Assembly: GCF_030244015.1 (NCBI RefSeq)
Contig: NZ_JASSYX010000004.1
Location: 434,001-498,000 of the forward strand
DNA from: Pedobacter ginsengisoli
Lineage (GTDB): Bacteria; Bacteroidota; Bacteroidia; Sphingobacteriales; Sphingobacteriaceae
Reading direction: 5' to 3'
Length of the DNA stretch: 64,000 nt
In this document: piece by piece, positions 17,894-27,310 of the stretch
How positions within the stretch are numbered: the first letter of the stretch is position 1
Layout: each line of letters starts with the position of its first letter
Program-made: the position numbers and the translations under genes
Notes under the pieces: generated by a model
Told to the model about the DNA's origin: nothing
What the model saw: the letters and a program-made list of their open reading frames with translations, nothing else
Database searches by the model: none

Positions 17894-19564
17894 TTAATTA
17901 AACCTGTACATCACCCCTAATTTGAAATGGACATTGTTCACGTCCGTATGTTCAAATTTCCAGAAATCAGGTGTTTGTCCATTATTGAGGATGTACTGAT
18001 AGTTGAATGAATGTATGTATGCCAAGGCTGAATTGAAAATAAAGTTTTTATAATCCCAGCTAAATTTACCAGTCAGACCTAAGTCAGTCCAATGCCTGCG
18101 TATATCCAGTGCCTTGAGATTATACATCAAATCGTTGTTATGAGAAAGTCGCTCCATTTGAAGTCCAATCTTCTTCAGTCCTTTCACCCAGCTTACATCA
18201 AGCGATTGCAAATTGCTGCCCGGACCAATGCCTGCACCCAAGACCTGTCCAATATTTGTATATCCATCTCTGACACCAGAATGATGATACCAATATCCAG
18301 CAGGTCTTACGGACTTTGTGCCTGAAGATTCCAATTGAGTAAGCTCAACTCCAAATTGAATGTATTCATCCTCTCTTATGAGTTCAACCAGCTTTCTGAA
18401 GCCAAATATGTAAGCTCTTGTATGTTCGGACTCTGAAACAAAATCGCGTAAATTATAAGCATGATCCTCGCGTCCGTATTGAAAGTAGATTTCTGCCTTT
18501 GACTCTGGCATAACCCACCGGGCAGAAATAGCAATGAGCTGATCACGGGTAATTTTTTCTTCACCACTTTCATCAGCTTCAATATTCGACTTTTCGATTG
18601 CACTAAACAGTGGCAAATAATTACCGATTTTTCCATTTAGCTGGTCATGGTACATCATAAAAGATCTATTTAAACCAAGATAAAGACCAGGTACCCATTT
18701 GGGCTGATAACTCAGGGCAATTCCTGATAGATACCGCCAGTCATCTGGCTTGGCTTTATAATTTGGCCCTTCGGGAAGAGGAACTCCTGAGGCTTCCAAT
18801 TTACCGCCAATGATCTGGGCTTCAAATGCGCCTACAGGGGTACTTACAGGTTCAGTCGTATTGATTGTTATGTGTTTGAATCCAGGGGCATTGTTGCTCA
18901 TCAACAGTGAGCTGCGAATACCTGGTCCCCACCACAGGTTTTCATTCGAAAGTCCTGCCGAAACAGGGCCGAAATTTAAGCGGATACTGCTTTGCCCCCA
19001 TTTTAGTTTTGAGTATGCTCTATCTCCAAATCTATCAGGCATATCAATACCATTATAAAATCTATAATAGTTTTGAGCAATTTCATTCCCCGCCTCAGTG
19101 ATCTCACTAAATTTAGAATTTTGTGCATAGACATACTCCGGCTTTAACTGTATGCTCAAGAAGCCTATTTTGGCAAAGAGACCTGCAGAAAACATCGTCT
19201 GATATCCTTTAGCCGGGATCATTGCCCCGTCATTCATACCATACGGATGGTGAGTATTAATCTGGTGTTGCCACTCGATTGGCAAAGCATATAATGCAGA
19301 CTTGCCTTTACTCCACAGCAATTTGTTTAAATCCATCGTTTTAAGACCCGCACCGTCCGGTGATAGGTATACCTCGTTCTTGTCTGTAAGAAACAATGGT
19401 CTGATTGTGAAAGAAGCATTTGAAGCATCCTCGCCCAACAATTGCTGACGGCGATAAGCATCCTCAATGTTATCTAAAGAGCCAACAGGCAGTGTCTGCG
19501 CCACCAGGGAACCGGAAAAAGCAAAAACGATCAACATTCCGGTTAATAATATTTTATTCTTCAT
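17894..19564 (-). CDS. Capsule assembly Wzi-family outer-membrane protein
   Basis: A 556 aa protein with a signal peptide (cleavage likely after SLVAQ) and alternating hydrophobic/polar beta strands up to a C-terminal aromatic strand ending in RFN. Wzi-family signatures include SAGLSNENLWWGPGIRSSLLMSNNAPGF and EAQIIGGKLE. In E. coli, Wzi is a barrel lectin that helps anchor capsule to the cell surface. It is the last gene of region 2, 44 bp after another Wzi-like barrel gene, and convergent with the phosphatase. Confidence 0.85.
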   Translation of the reverse strand: MKNKILLTGMLIVFAFSGSLVAQTLPVGSLDNIEDAYRRQQLLGEDASNASFTIRPLFLTDKNEVYLSPDGAGLKTMDLNKLLWSKGKSALYALPIEWQHQINTHHPYGMNDGAMIPAKGYQTMFSAGLFAKIGFLSIQLKPEYVYAQNSKFSEITEAGNEIAQNYYRFYNGIDMPDRFGDRAYSKLKWGQSSIRLNFGPVSAGLSNENLWWGPGIRSSLLMSNNAPGFKHITINTTEPVSTPVGAFEAQIIGGKLEASGVPLPEGPNYKAKPDDWRYLSGIALSYQPKWVPGLYLGLNRSFMMYHDQLNGKIGNYLPLFSAIEKSNIEADESGEEKITRDQLIAISARWVMPESKAEIYFQYGREDHAYNLRDFVSESEHTRAYIFGFRKLVELIREDEYIQFGVELTQLESSGTKSVRPAGYWYHHSGVRDGYTNIGQVLGAGIGPGSNLQSLDVSWVKGLKKIGLQMERLSHNNDLMYNLKALDIRRHWTDLGLTGKFSWDYKNFIFNSALAYIHSFNYQYILNNGQTPDFWKFEHTDVNNVHFKLGVMYRFN

Positions 19565-19608
19565 CTTTAAATCTTGAGGTTTTCTTATCAGTACTAATAT
19601 AGTGAATT

Positions 19609-21210
19609 TTAGAAGTCTTTATATAGGTTTCTAAATGAGGACCTTACTCCTATGTTAAATATCTGCTGTTTATTGTTACTCAGGTCATTTGTCTCTTTTC
19701 GAAATGCATGCCCAAGCTCTATTCTTAAATTATTTTTAGGATTTAGAATATAAGCGAAGGTAGTTTCGGAATAAAGGAGGCTGGTCTTTAATCCGTTTCC
19801 TATAAAAATGCCTTCATCAGCAACCCTGGTATCATAGTTTTTATAAATGTCCTTGCCGTAGTTCAAGCCATTAACATCAAGCCCGTATTTTGCATAATTG
19901 AGTTCAAAACGAAGGTCGAAACGATCTATACGATAACTGGCAATTCCAATCCATTCCTGAAAGTTTGCTCCGAAAGGATGGGCAAGAGGTTGGTTGTAAT
20001 GTCCATAATTCTTAAAATGGCTTACAGCCGAATAAGAATAAGGCCTTACTCTGTTCATCTCTACCTGGGCATACAGATTGTCTACATGGAACAGGTCAAA
20101 TGCTTTGATACCCAACTGTCCCCCCTGTTTATTTGCCCAATGTCCTTTTCCGGAGAAGATATCTTTGGCGCGAAATTCATTGATCATCAACTGGCCGTAG
20201 GCTACGTAGCTATCTGCAATTTTATAACTGGCTGTAAGACCAAGCAGGGCCTTATCCGGCGACCCGTTGGCATTTTCCACAGGCCTCACAAATACAACCG
20301 GGTTTAAATAGCTGAACTCAAATCCCCGTGGCTGCCACATGATGTTTTCAAACAATCCAACACTCAGCCGCTTTGTAGCATTCCAGTGCAGGTAATGGAA
20401 AATTCCATACTTTTTAGGGAATGGAACATCATCTTTAAGCTGGTCAAGATCAATATGCTCATGCAGGTCGATAAATTGCGCAAACATGGCCATGTAACGG
20501 ACCTTGCCCAGCGTAGCCGTGACCTTGGCAAAAGGGTAATTAAAAGAATTATCGGACAAAAGCAATGATCTGTACCCGTCGCCTATAAAGTTTTTATCGT
20601 AGCCGAGCTGAAAGTTCACATATTTGGAGGGGGTATAAGAAATTGTTCCGCCTGAATATCCGTAGTCAAACCCGCCTTTTCCAAACCTCCGGGCTAATCC
20701 CTGACCGGGAACTACTCCTAAGCTATTGATGTAGTCTGTGTAATAGTTTGCGAACTTGCCCTGGTTTTCAAAAAGATAACTGCTGAAAGCGAACCGTTTT
20801 CCTATTTTGCCTCCGATCTCAATGCCTCTTGTATTCAGATACAAACTTTTACCGTTCTGGGTTCCAATCTGCATGTCCGGCAAGAAATCCGCATAAAAGC
20901 TGTAATCAGGCTTGTTTACTTCGATAAGATGTTCTGAAAACAACTTTCTGTATACCCAATTTTTGCTTTGCCAGTCCCTGGTTGTATATAGAGATTTGAG
21001 CAGGGAATCTTTAGTCTGATCTGAAATGTCAGCAATAAAATAAGACCGCAGCCCGGTATGAATTCTTGAAGAATCACTAAAATAAATCTTTTTTCCCAGT
21101 TTATTGTTCAAATCATGCCCCAGCGGCAACAACTCGGCTTGTCCATAAACACTTTGAAGTGCTGTAGTAAATAGCAAACAAAATACTAACCTAAATTTTG
21201 TACATCTCAT
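19609..21210 (-). CDS. Wzi/RemB-like outer-membrane beta-barrel protein
   Basis: A 533 aa exported protein (signal peptide to about VYGQ at 24) with many amphipathic strands, such as YVNFQLGYDKNFIGDGYRSLLLSDN and FDLRFELNYAKYGLDV, and a C-terminal aromatic strand (FRNLYKDF). The YDKNFIGDGYRSLLLSD block parallels NLWWGPGIRSSLLMSN of the downstream Wzi gene, so the two are probably distant relatives. Bacteroidota members of this group include the RemB protein linked to gliding in flavobacteria. Here the setting between a WecA-like enzyme and a Wzi gene points to polysaccharide surface assembly instead. Function uncertain. Confidence 0.65.
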   Translation of the reverse strand: MRCTKFRLVFCLLFTTALQSVYGQAELLPLGHDLNNKLGKKIYFSDSSRIHTGLRSYFIADISDQTKDSLLKSLYTTRDWQSKNWVYRKLFSEHLIEVNKPDYSFYADFLPDMQIGTQNGKSLYLNTRGIEIGGKIGKRFAFSSYLFENQGKFANYYTDYINSLGVVPGQGLARRFGKGGFDYGYSGGTISYTPSKYVNFQLGYDKNFIGDGYRSLLLSDNSFNYPFAKVTATLGKVRYMAMFAQFIDLHEHIDLDQLKDDVPFPKKYGIFHYLHWNATKRLSVGLFENIMWQPRGFEFSYLNPVVFVRPVENANGSPDKALLGLTASYKIADSYVAYGQLMINEFRAKDIFSGKGHWANKQGGQLGIKAFDLFHVDNLYAQVEMNRVRPYSYSAVSHFKNYGHYNQPLAHPFGANFQEWIGIASYRIDRFDLRFELNYAKYGLDVNGLNYGKDIYKNYDTRVADEGIFIGNGLKTSLLYSETTFAYILNPKNNLRIELGHAFRKETNDLSNNKQQIFNIGVRSSFRNLYKDF

Positions 21211-21239
21211 TAAGATCCCGAGGGCGCATTTAATTAACG

Positions 21240-22376
21240 TTAGTTTTCTGTGATTTTCTCCAATATTTCCTCACCAAAGCTTTTGACCATAACAGGCTTT
21301 TCAGGTGCGTGTGCTTTGGCCAGCAATGATCTCTTGAACGACTCTATGTAAAGAGACAATCCACCGTTCAACGCAAGGACTGTCAGTACCAGGACGCTGA
21401 TAAGCTGGGTATTGTCTAAATTTTGAAGCGATAAAGCCATGACTATAAATAGTACATTCGTAACAACCAGCACCAGTGTCGATTGCATGTGGCTCAGGCC
21501 AAGAAATAGCAGCCGGTGATGAAGATGGTTGTTGTCTGCCTTAAATGGTGAAGTATTTCTCAGGATGCGCAAGGTAAATACCCTGATGGTATCAAATATA
21601 GGGATGATGAGGATGGACAAGGTGAGTCCCATTGACGATTCAATTTTTACGCTCCCAAAAACGACATGATGATGGGACGAGATATCGATAAACTTGATGC
21701 TGAGCACTACGGCAATAAAGCCAAGCAACAGGGATCCGCAGTCTCCCATAAATATTCTTGCTGGCGTCACGTTATAAAACATAAAGCCTATTAAAGACCC
21801 TGTTAAAGCGATAGAAAGGTAAGACCAGCCAATTTCCCCTGCGTTCCAGAACAGGTAGGTATAGATCAGGGACAGCGTGACACCCAAAGATGCAGCCAGG
21901 CCATCGATGCCATCTATAAGATTAAAGGCATTGACAATGCTGACGATGAATGCTGTGGTGAGTATAACACTGCTGTAGTAGTCTAATGCTCCAACGCCTA
22001 AAAACCCATGCAGATCATCTATCCTGATGTCTGCGACCACGGCAATGATGGTTCCGCTAATGATTTGAGCCACCAGTTTAACTAAAGGCCCTAAGCCGAT
22101 GATGTCGTCTTTAAGACCGGTCATAAATAAAATAAGTCCGCCAGCCATCAAAACATTTGATTGGGGAACGAGGTCAGATTTAATAAAGAGAGAACATGAA
22201 AACAGGAAACTTGTAAAAATGGCAATGCCCCCGAAATTGGGCACAATACGTTTATGGACCTTTCTGATTTCACTGGGGTTGTCAAACAAACGTTTCTTAA
22301 ATGCCAAATTAATAATCGATGGTATAGAAAAAGCGGCCATCAATAAACTGGTAAGGAAGATTAAACTTAATAACAT
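21240..22376 (-). CDS. WecA/MraY-type undecaprenyl-phosphate sugar-1-phosphate transferase
   Basis: A polytopic initiating enzyme (about 378 aa, around 10-11 helices) that would load a sugar-1-phosphate on undecaprenyl phosphate for region 2. Visible family motifs: VHKRIVPNFGGIAIF, FMTGLKDDIIGLGPLVKLVAQ (the Asp-Asp motif), NAFNLIDGIDGLAASLG, ARIFMGDCGSLLLGF, and the cytoplasmic HLHHRLLFLGLSH His motif. I place the start at the ATG at 22376 (MLLSLIFLTS): the frame also opens from a TTG at 22478, but that extension overlaps the upstream gene and adds 34 residues unlike the family. This leaves an 88-bp non-coding spacer before it. Confidence 0.88.
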   Translation of the reverse strand: MLLSLIFLTSLLMAAFSIPSIINLAFKKRLFDNPSEIRKVHKRIVPNFGGIAIFTSFLFSCSLFIKSDLVPQSNVLMAGGLILFMTGLKDDIIGLGPLVKLVAQIISGTIIAVVADIRIDDLHGFLGVGALDYYSSVILTTAFIVSIVNAFNLIDGIDGLAASLGVTLSLIYTYLFWNAGEIGWSYLSIALTGSLIGFMFYNVTPARIFMGDCGSLLLGFIAVVLSIKFIDISSHHHVVFGSVKIESSMGLTLSILIIPIFDTIRVFTLRILRNTSPFKADNNHLHHRLLFLGLSHMQSTLVLVVTNVLFIVMALSLQNLDNTQLISVLVLTVLALNGGLSLYIESFKRSLLAKAHAPEKPVMVKSFGEEILEKITEN

Positions 22377-22464
22377 GTAGAGCTTTTTTTCAATATGTAC
22401 AATGGTTGATTCTGGCGGGTATTTCAAATATTGAGCCAAAAATACGTAATATGGACTTGAGTCT

Positions 22465-23355
22465 TTACGTAAAAGCAATAATTTTTGCCTTTTTGAGGTA
22501 TCCCGATTTACCTTTTAACACAAATAAAATAAGGTTTCTGAGTACCGATATGCCTTTTACGGTTATTGCATAAAATTTACCATGGCATTTTTTAAAAAAT
22601 AGATTCCGGCTGTATTCGTACATGCTGATCTTTTTAAAATTAAAATATGACCCTTTCTCTTGTGAGGCTCCTTCGAGATGTACAATTTGGGCGCCTGGAA
22701 TCAGTACAGATTTATATCCTGCCTTTTTCAGTCTGAATGACAATTCTGTTTCTTCAAAATACATAAAGAATTCCGGATCGAAGTTGCCTGTTTTCTCCAG
22801 TGCGGACTTCCTGATGAACATGTCCGCACCTGTAATATAGTCGACTGTCTTATTTTCAGGGGAATAATTTACGACTCCACTGCAAATGTGCTTATTGAAG
22901 TAATCTTTAAAGAATACATAAAATCCGAGCAGGGAAATGGCCTCGAGCATTGAGGGGAAATTTCCGAAGCACATCTGATTTTTACCATCAGGATAGAATA
23001 ACGCGCCACCGCAGCATCCTACACCTGCGTGATCCGGCCTTTCCATATAATCCCAAAAAATAGCGACCGCGTCGTTGAGCAAATAAGTGTCAGAATTGAT
23101 GAGGAAAACGTATTTGCCTTTGGCTCTGTCGATACCAAGATTATTTGCCCTGCCAAAACCTACATTGTCAGAATTTAAGATAAGTTCAACTTCCGGATAA
23201 TCATCATTCAGACTTGTTATTGACCGATCCCGGGACGCGTTATCGATAACAATGACTTCATAGGTTTGCTTCCTCGTGCATTGCTTAATGGAATCTATGC
23301 ATTGCCTGGTAAGGGTTGTTGTATTGTAGTTTACGATGATAAAGGAAACGTCCAT
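22465..23355 (-). CDS. GT2-family glycosyltransferase (WbbL/rhamnosyltransferase-like)
   Basis: A 296 aa GT-A enzyme. The N-terminus DVSFIIVNYNTTTLTRQCIDS, then VIDNASRD, NVGFGRANNLGI and FLINSDTYL (DxD-type metal site) are standard GT2 features. GADMFIRKSALEKTGNFDPEFFMYFEETELSFRLKKAGY is the usual ED-containing catalytic segment of the WbbL-like group, which often transfers L-rhamnose or related deoxy sugars. A C-terminal hydrophobic/basic stretch may hold it at the membrane. It follows the GH123-like gene by 3 bp. Donor is inferred only by family. Confidence 0.85.
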   Translation of the reverse strand: MDVSFIIVNYNTTTLTRQCIDSIKQCTRKQTYEVIVIDNASRDRSITSLNDDYPEVELILNSDNVGFGRANNLGIDRAKGKYVFLINSDTYLLNDAVAIFWDYMERPDHAGVGCCGGALFYPDGKNQMCFGNFPSMLEAISLLGFYVFFKDYFNKHICSGVVNYSPENKTVDYITGADMFIRKSALEKTGNFDPEFFMYFEETELSFRLKKAGYKSVLIPGAQIVHLEGASQEKGSYFNFKKISMYEYSRNLFFKKCHGKFYAITVKGISVLRNLILFVLKGKSGYLKKAKIIAFT

Positions 23356-23358
23356 TTC

Positions 23359-25047
23359 TTATTTTGTCAATTCTTCAAGGATCTGTCTGCGGACAGACCT
23401 GAAACTGGTGATGTCCATATTGTACCGGTCAAAGCTATAAATGACCTTACTGACCAGCGCAGCGGCCTTAGACGGGCTTCTTTCTCCAAGCATGCTCAAC
23501 AATTCATGGTCATACATACCCGCTCTCATCAGGTCCTGTCTGATTGAGGCATACAGGCCATTGTATTTTGGGTAAACCAGCCAGGAGTCGCCACCGGGAA
23601 ATATACTGTTGCCATCAACTCTGTCCGCCTTTTCTGTCGGGGAATCTACCCAATAGTTGTAGCCCCAGTTCAGGTTACCTTTGATGCCGTATTTGTAGGA
23701 AATCCAGGGCAAAAGCCTGTTTTTGAGCGCCGGAAGTTCGATAAATCGGTTGGCAAAATTGCCCTGAGGAAGCCAGCAAGTGTACAACCAGACCATGTCG
23801 CCTTTGCTTGCGCGTTGCTTGAAGAAAGACTCATGACCGGCCAGAAATTCCAATTGAGGCACCCAGACGTCAATTGAGCCTGCGATGTTTGTGGTACTCA
23901 GGGCGTCTATAATTTTTAAGTCGGGCGCGTAAGTCTTGACCAATGCGCTTACAGCTCGATACGAAGCTGCATCGGCGTCTGTAGGTTCATCAATCAGGTG
24001 TTGAAAATAAGTGTCGTACCAACCTTTTGCTTTCAAATGTCTGACCAGTGCGGGAAAAAACTGAGCGTGAAATGTTCTGGCACGCGGGTCATTGATGGCG
24101 ATGTTTTTCATCTGAAATATGCCATTTGCATCCTTTTCCATATGGTTGATGACAAAGGGCGCATCCCATGCCCCGTCCCTTCCTCCTATATGTCCGCCTT
24201 CAATATATTGGGCCACACCATAGCGCTTGAATATAGAGACCAGTTTGTCAAAATTGCTGAAATCAAATGTAAATCTTCCATTGCTGAACCCGTAGATGAT
24301 CTCCCGCAATGGAGAGATGTAAAAAACGTTCTGCCGGTATTCCTGCATATTTTTGGCGACAACCTCCATAAGCTCCCAATATTTAGGGCTATAAGGAATT
24401 ACTTCCTGGCCGCGATTCATATATTTCAGCTTGGCAAAAGGAGGGCTCATTCTGTTTTCATAGAAAAGCCAGTTGGAATTGAGCAGTCTCGTATTTTTAA
24501 TTTTAACCGGGTACACTTTAACACTAAGTGGCCGCTCGGTTTTTAGGAGCCTGCCTCTGCTCATCCATGAAAAGATCAATTTCCCTTTATAGATGCCCGG
24601 GGTTTGTGCAAGATCTACAGGAATGCTGATCCAAATAGGCTGATTTCTATTTGCGGCAATATGCTGGGGAGCAACGTCAAAAATTGGATCGGGATAATAC
24701 TTGTCGTCAGCGCGGATCCGGTCTGGGGCAGGCGCTCTACCTGCAAGGTGGTCAAGTTTGACATAGCCAGGGTATCCTATATTACATTTGGCAAGTTTGG
24801 CCTGGCCACTGACAGCCGGGACATAAGAGACTTTTAAACTTTTAAGATTAACCGGCGAAGTGAATACATACTGGAAAGTGGCATATTCACCTAATGCAAC
24901 ATGTGCTATCGGAGTGCTTTCAGGTAGATTCTTTTGGTATCTTAAAACTTTGACTAACGGGTCAACGGAGACAATTGACTGAGCGTTCACCATCGTAGTT
25001 GATAAAGTCAATGCGATAAAAAAGAGACAAGTTATTTGGGTTTTCAT
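23359..25047 (-). CDS. Secreted GH123/DUF4091-like glycoside hydrolase
   Basis: A 562 aa exported protein (signal peptide ending near MVNAQS). An N-terminal beta-sandwich with IWISIPVDLAQTPGIYKGKL is the typical lead-in of GH123-type proteins, in which an alpha/beta barrel follows. FQHLIDEPTDADAASY supplies the Asp-Glu pair expected for substrate-assisted cleavage of N-acetylhexosamine. The C-terminal half has WISYKYGIKGNLNWGYNYW and the DSWLVYP-x-GLYASIRQDLMRAGMYDHELL segment seen in DUF4091 proteins. It lies between GT2 genes (3 and 13 bp spacers), so it is part of the polysaccharide operon. It may cut the region-2 polymer or its neighbour, which probably contains a GalNAc-type sugar. Exact activity is not proven by sequence. 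Confidence 0.72.
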   Translation of the reverse strand: MKTQITCLFFIALTLSTTMVNAQSIVSVDPLVKVLRYQKNLPESTPIAHVALGEYATFQYVFTSPVNLKSLKVSYVPAVSGQAKLAKCNIGYPGYVKLDHLAGRAPAPDRIRADDKYYPDPIFDVAPQHIAANRNQPIWISIPVDLAQTPGIYKGKLIFSWMSRGRLLKTERPLSVKVYPVKIKNTRLLNSNWLFYENRMSPPFAKLKYMNRGQEVIPYSPKYWELMEVVAKNMQEYRQNVFYISPLREIIYGFSNGRFTFDFSNFDKLVSIFKRYGVAQYIEGGHIGGRDGAWDAPFVINHMEKDANGIFQMKNIAINDPRARTFHAQFFPALVRHLKAKGWYDTYFQHLIDEPTDADAASYRAVSALVKTYAPDLKIIDALSTTNIAGSIDVWVPQLEFLAGHESFFKQRASKGDMVWLYTCWLPQGNFANRFIELPALKNRLLPWISYKYGIKGNLNWGYNYWVDSPTEKADRVDGNSIFPGGDSWLVYPKYNGLYASIRQDLMRAGMYDHELLSMLGERSPSKAAALVSKVIYSFDRYNMDITSFRSVRRQILEELTK

Positions 25048-25060
25048 AAGACAGGTCTCA

Positions 25061-25879
25061 TTATTGGATTTGTTTTGAGGTGCGCCGGTTCAAATGCGTT
25101 CTTTCTGTATCCAAGATCCACCCCCATTTATTAAAATATTTAATGGCTGATGCAATATGGTATTTTAACAAGGTCTTATTGACATACGATTCTTTTTTGT
25201 AGCCGTGCAATACCTCTGCCCCAGGATAAAAAATTGTTTCCGAATGCTGGTGTATTCTGCGGGTCAGGTCATAATCCTCAAGATACATGAAATATCTCTG
25301 ATCAAATAGCCCGGATTTTTTCAGGACATCGTTTCTTAAAAACATAAAACAACCGGATAAGCTAGGTGTATTGATGATTTTATCGTAATTGAAGCCCTCT
25401 AATTCATATTTTTGATTTCTTCTTTTTGCCCATTCTGCATTTTTAAAGAACCGCCTTCCAATAAGATCAAAAGGTGTGGGAAGTAACTTGCATAGCGGTT
25501 GGATCGTGCCGTCGACATACAGGATCCTGGGCATCAGCTGGCCAACTTCAGGATGTTCTTCCATGAAAGCATAGATCTTTTCCAGCGTAAGCGGCCCGAA
25601 ACTGATATCAGGATTCATTACCAAATGATATTTAAAACCTGATTCCAGGGAAAGCCTGATGGCGATGTTGTGACCGGCGCCATAACCTATGTTCTTTCCA
25701 TTATGTATATACTCTACATCGCCGCCCTGGTGTTTCATGTTCAGCTGATCAGTTGACGAATTGTCAACAAGGTACAGTTTGATACGAATGGAACTATTTA
25801 AGATATTCGCTACCAGCTCCTTTAATTCCTGCGGATCGTTGTGATAGAGAACTACTGAAATAGACAATATAGGAAGCAT
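25061..25879 (-). CDS. GT2-family glycosyltransferase (rhamnosyltransferase-like)
   Basis: A 272 aa GT-A enzyme. SISVVLYHNDPQELKELV, LYLVDNSSTDQL, GKNIGYGAGHNIAI and LVMNPDISFGP give the nucleotide and metal sites; FMFLRNDVLKKSGLFDQRYFMYLEDYDLTRRIHQ is the catalytic block. Close in style to the other WbbL-like GT2 of the same operon but clearly a different gene. Spacers are 13 bp to the GH123-like gene and 32 bp from the acyltransferase. Adds one sugar of the region-2 repeat unit; donor unknown. Confidence 0.85.
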   Translation of the reverse strand: MLPILSISVVLYHNDPQELKELVANILNSSIRIKLYLVDNSSTDQLNMKHQGGDVEYIHNGKNIGYGAGHNIAIRLSLESGFKYHLVMNPDISFGPLTLEKIYAFMEEHPEVGQLMPRILYVDGTIQPLCKLLPTPFDLIGRRFFKNAEWAKRRNQKYELEGFNYDKIINTPSLSGCFMFLRNDVLKKSGLFDQRYFMYLEDYDLTRRIHQHSETIFYPGAEVLHGYKKESYVNKTLLKYHIASAIKYFNKWGWILDTERTHLNRRTSKQIQ

Positions 25880-25911
25880 TATTTATTTTTATAAAGGTTC
25901 TTAAATGATAA

Positions 25912-26502
25912 TTATACTTTCACCCAGCGGTTTGTTTTAAAATCAAATTGCTTCACTACCCGCGCAGGCGAACCCACGGCAATTGAATTGGGAGGAATGT
26001 CTTTGGTGACAACCGATAACGCTCCAATAATCGAGCCCTCTCCTATTGTGACTCCCGGCAATATGCAGACAGATTCACCGATCCAAACGTTTTTTTTGAT
26101 ATAAACCGGTTCAAATGACGCTTTTCTACTTGCGGGAATGGTCGATGGATGATCGCTGTCTGATAGTGTATAGCTGCCGTGATTGTTATCGGATATGAAT
26201 ACCTTACTGGCGATTAACACATTGTCACCGATTTCTATGTAATCAACGGCCGCGATATGTACATAATCGTTTATTTGTACATTTTCGCCGATCAGGACAT
26301 TAATTTTCCGGTCCGTGTTTTCGGGAAACGATTCTATTCTGCAGCCAAATCCGCTAGTGAAGCCTTTCCCGATGGATATGAAACGTCGGTTTCTGATGTC
26401 AAACGGAAGACGGATCAGCCTGGCGCCGGGGAAGAAAATCCTGGTATAAATAACTGAAAACATTAACCTTAGCGCCCCAAAAACTCCGTACTTCTTTAAC
26501 AT
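25912..26502 (-). CDS. Hexapeptide-repeat acyltransferase (WbbJ-like)
   Basis: A 196 aa left-handed beta-helix acyltransferase. ISIGKGFTSGFGCRIES, VLIGENVQINDYVHIA, IEIGDNVLIASKVFISDNNHGSY (candidate catalytic His), VYIKKNVWIGESVCILPGVTIGEGSIIGALSVVTK and SIAVGSPARVVKQF follow the usual order of sugar O-acetyltransferases such as WbbJ. It starts 4 bp after the end of the GT2 gene. Likely adds acetyl to a sugar in the region-2 polymer. Confidence 0.85.
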   Translation of the reverse strand: MLKKYGVFGALRLMFSVIYTRIFFPGARLIRLPFDIRNRRFISIGKGFTSGFGCRIESFPENTDRKINVLIGENVQINDYVHIAAVDYIEIGDNVLIASKVFISDNNHGSYTLSDSDHPSTIPASRKASFEPVYIKKNVWIGESVCILPGVTIGEGSIIGALSVVTKDIPPNSIAVGSPARVVKQFDFKTNRWVKV

Positions 26503-26506
26503 ACTA

Positions 26507-27310
26507 CTAACGCAATTTAACTATAAGGATCCTGCGAACATATTTGACCAATGAATACAAAACTAGAAAAACATATTCTATTCTGCCTATAATTTTTAAG
26601 TTTAAGCCGTCCCGTAGGTTTTTCAATTCCCCCAGTTCCATTTGTTTCAGATTTGACGACAAGCCTGAAAATCCGAAATCTGGCTTACCCCCGCCTGTGA
26701 TGACCAGACTTTCATTTTGCAGGACACAATGATTGTCTTTACAGACCCTGATCCAGTAATTGCCCTCTTCTGCATATTTTTGGGTCTCGTCAAAATACCC
26801 TACAGTATCCAGGATTGTTCGCTTAAATAATGTAGTAGGTGTTATTAAAAATGTTTTATATAACAGCAATCTGGACGATATATGTGTTAAATAGGAGAAC
26901 TTTTTGAACAAAAACCGGCTGAAATGCTCCCCGTTTCTTGTTGAGCCCAAAAAATCTATATGCGGGTTATTTTTAAATATTTCAATCTGGATCTCAAGCT
27001 TTTTTGGCAGCCATTCATCATCCGAGTCCAGCAAAGCGATATAGTCGCCTTTGCTTTGTTTCATCCCCGCATTTCTTGCAGTAGAAACCCCACCATTTGC
27101 TTTCCTGATCAGCTGAATGTTCATTTGCGGATTTTGCCCGGCAAATTGCTCAACTAGTCCCGCAGAACCGTCGGTAGATCCATCATCGACTACAATTACT
27201 TCCAGATGGGTATAAGTTTGAATGGATACCGATCTCAATGTATTTTGGATCGTTTTTTCCGAATTGTACATCGGAATAACCACGCTTACTAATGGTCTGT
27301 TATTTTGCAT
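26507..27310 (-). CDS. GT2-family glycosyltransferase
   Basis: A 267 aa GT-A enzyme with the canonical N-terminus PLVSVVIPMYNSEKTIQNTL, VIVVDDGSTDGSAGLV, NGGVSTARNAGM and ALLDSDDEWLPKKLEIQ (DSDD metal site). A C-terminal hydrophobic stretch (YVFLVLYSLVKYVRRILIV) may bind the membrane. It overlaps the upstream GT-B gene by 11 bp. Subfamily resembles EpsE/WcaA-like transferases of capsule loci; sugar not assignable. Confidence 0.87.
   Translation of the reverse strand: MQNNRPLVSVVIPMYNSEKTIQNTLRSVSIQTYTHLEVIVVDDGSTDGSAGLVEQFAGQNPQMNIQLIRKANGGVSTARNAGMKQSKGDYIALLDSDDEWLPKKLEIQIEIFKNNPHIDFLGSTRNGEHFSRFLFKKFSYLTHISSRLLLYKTFLITPTTLFKRTILDTVGYFDETQKYAEEGNYWIRVCKDNHCVLQNESLVITGGGKPDFGFSGLSSNLKQMELGELKNLRDGLNLKIIGRIEYVFLVLYSLVKYVRRILIVKLR

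Noticed and set aside
19609..21210. Naming this barrel protein RemB and inferring gliding motility
   Set aside because: No other gliding or type IX secretion gene is in the window; the polysaccharide setting gives a simpler reading.
22377..22478. Longer N-terminus for the WecA-like enzyme from a TTG
   Set aside because: The extra 34 residues overlap the upstream gene, are not membrane-like and do not fit the family start; the ATG at 22376 is better.
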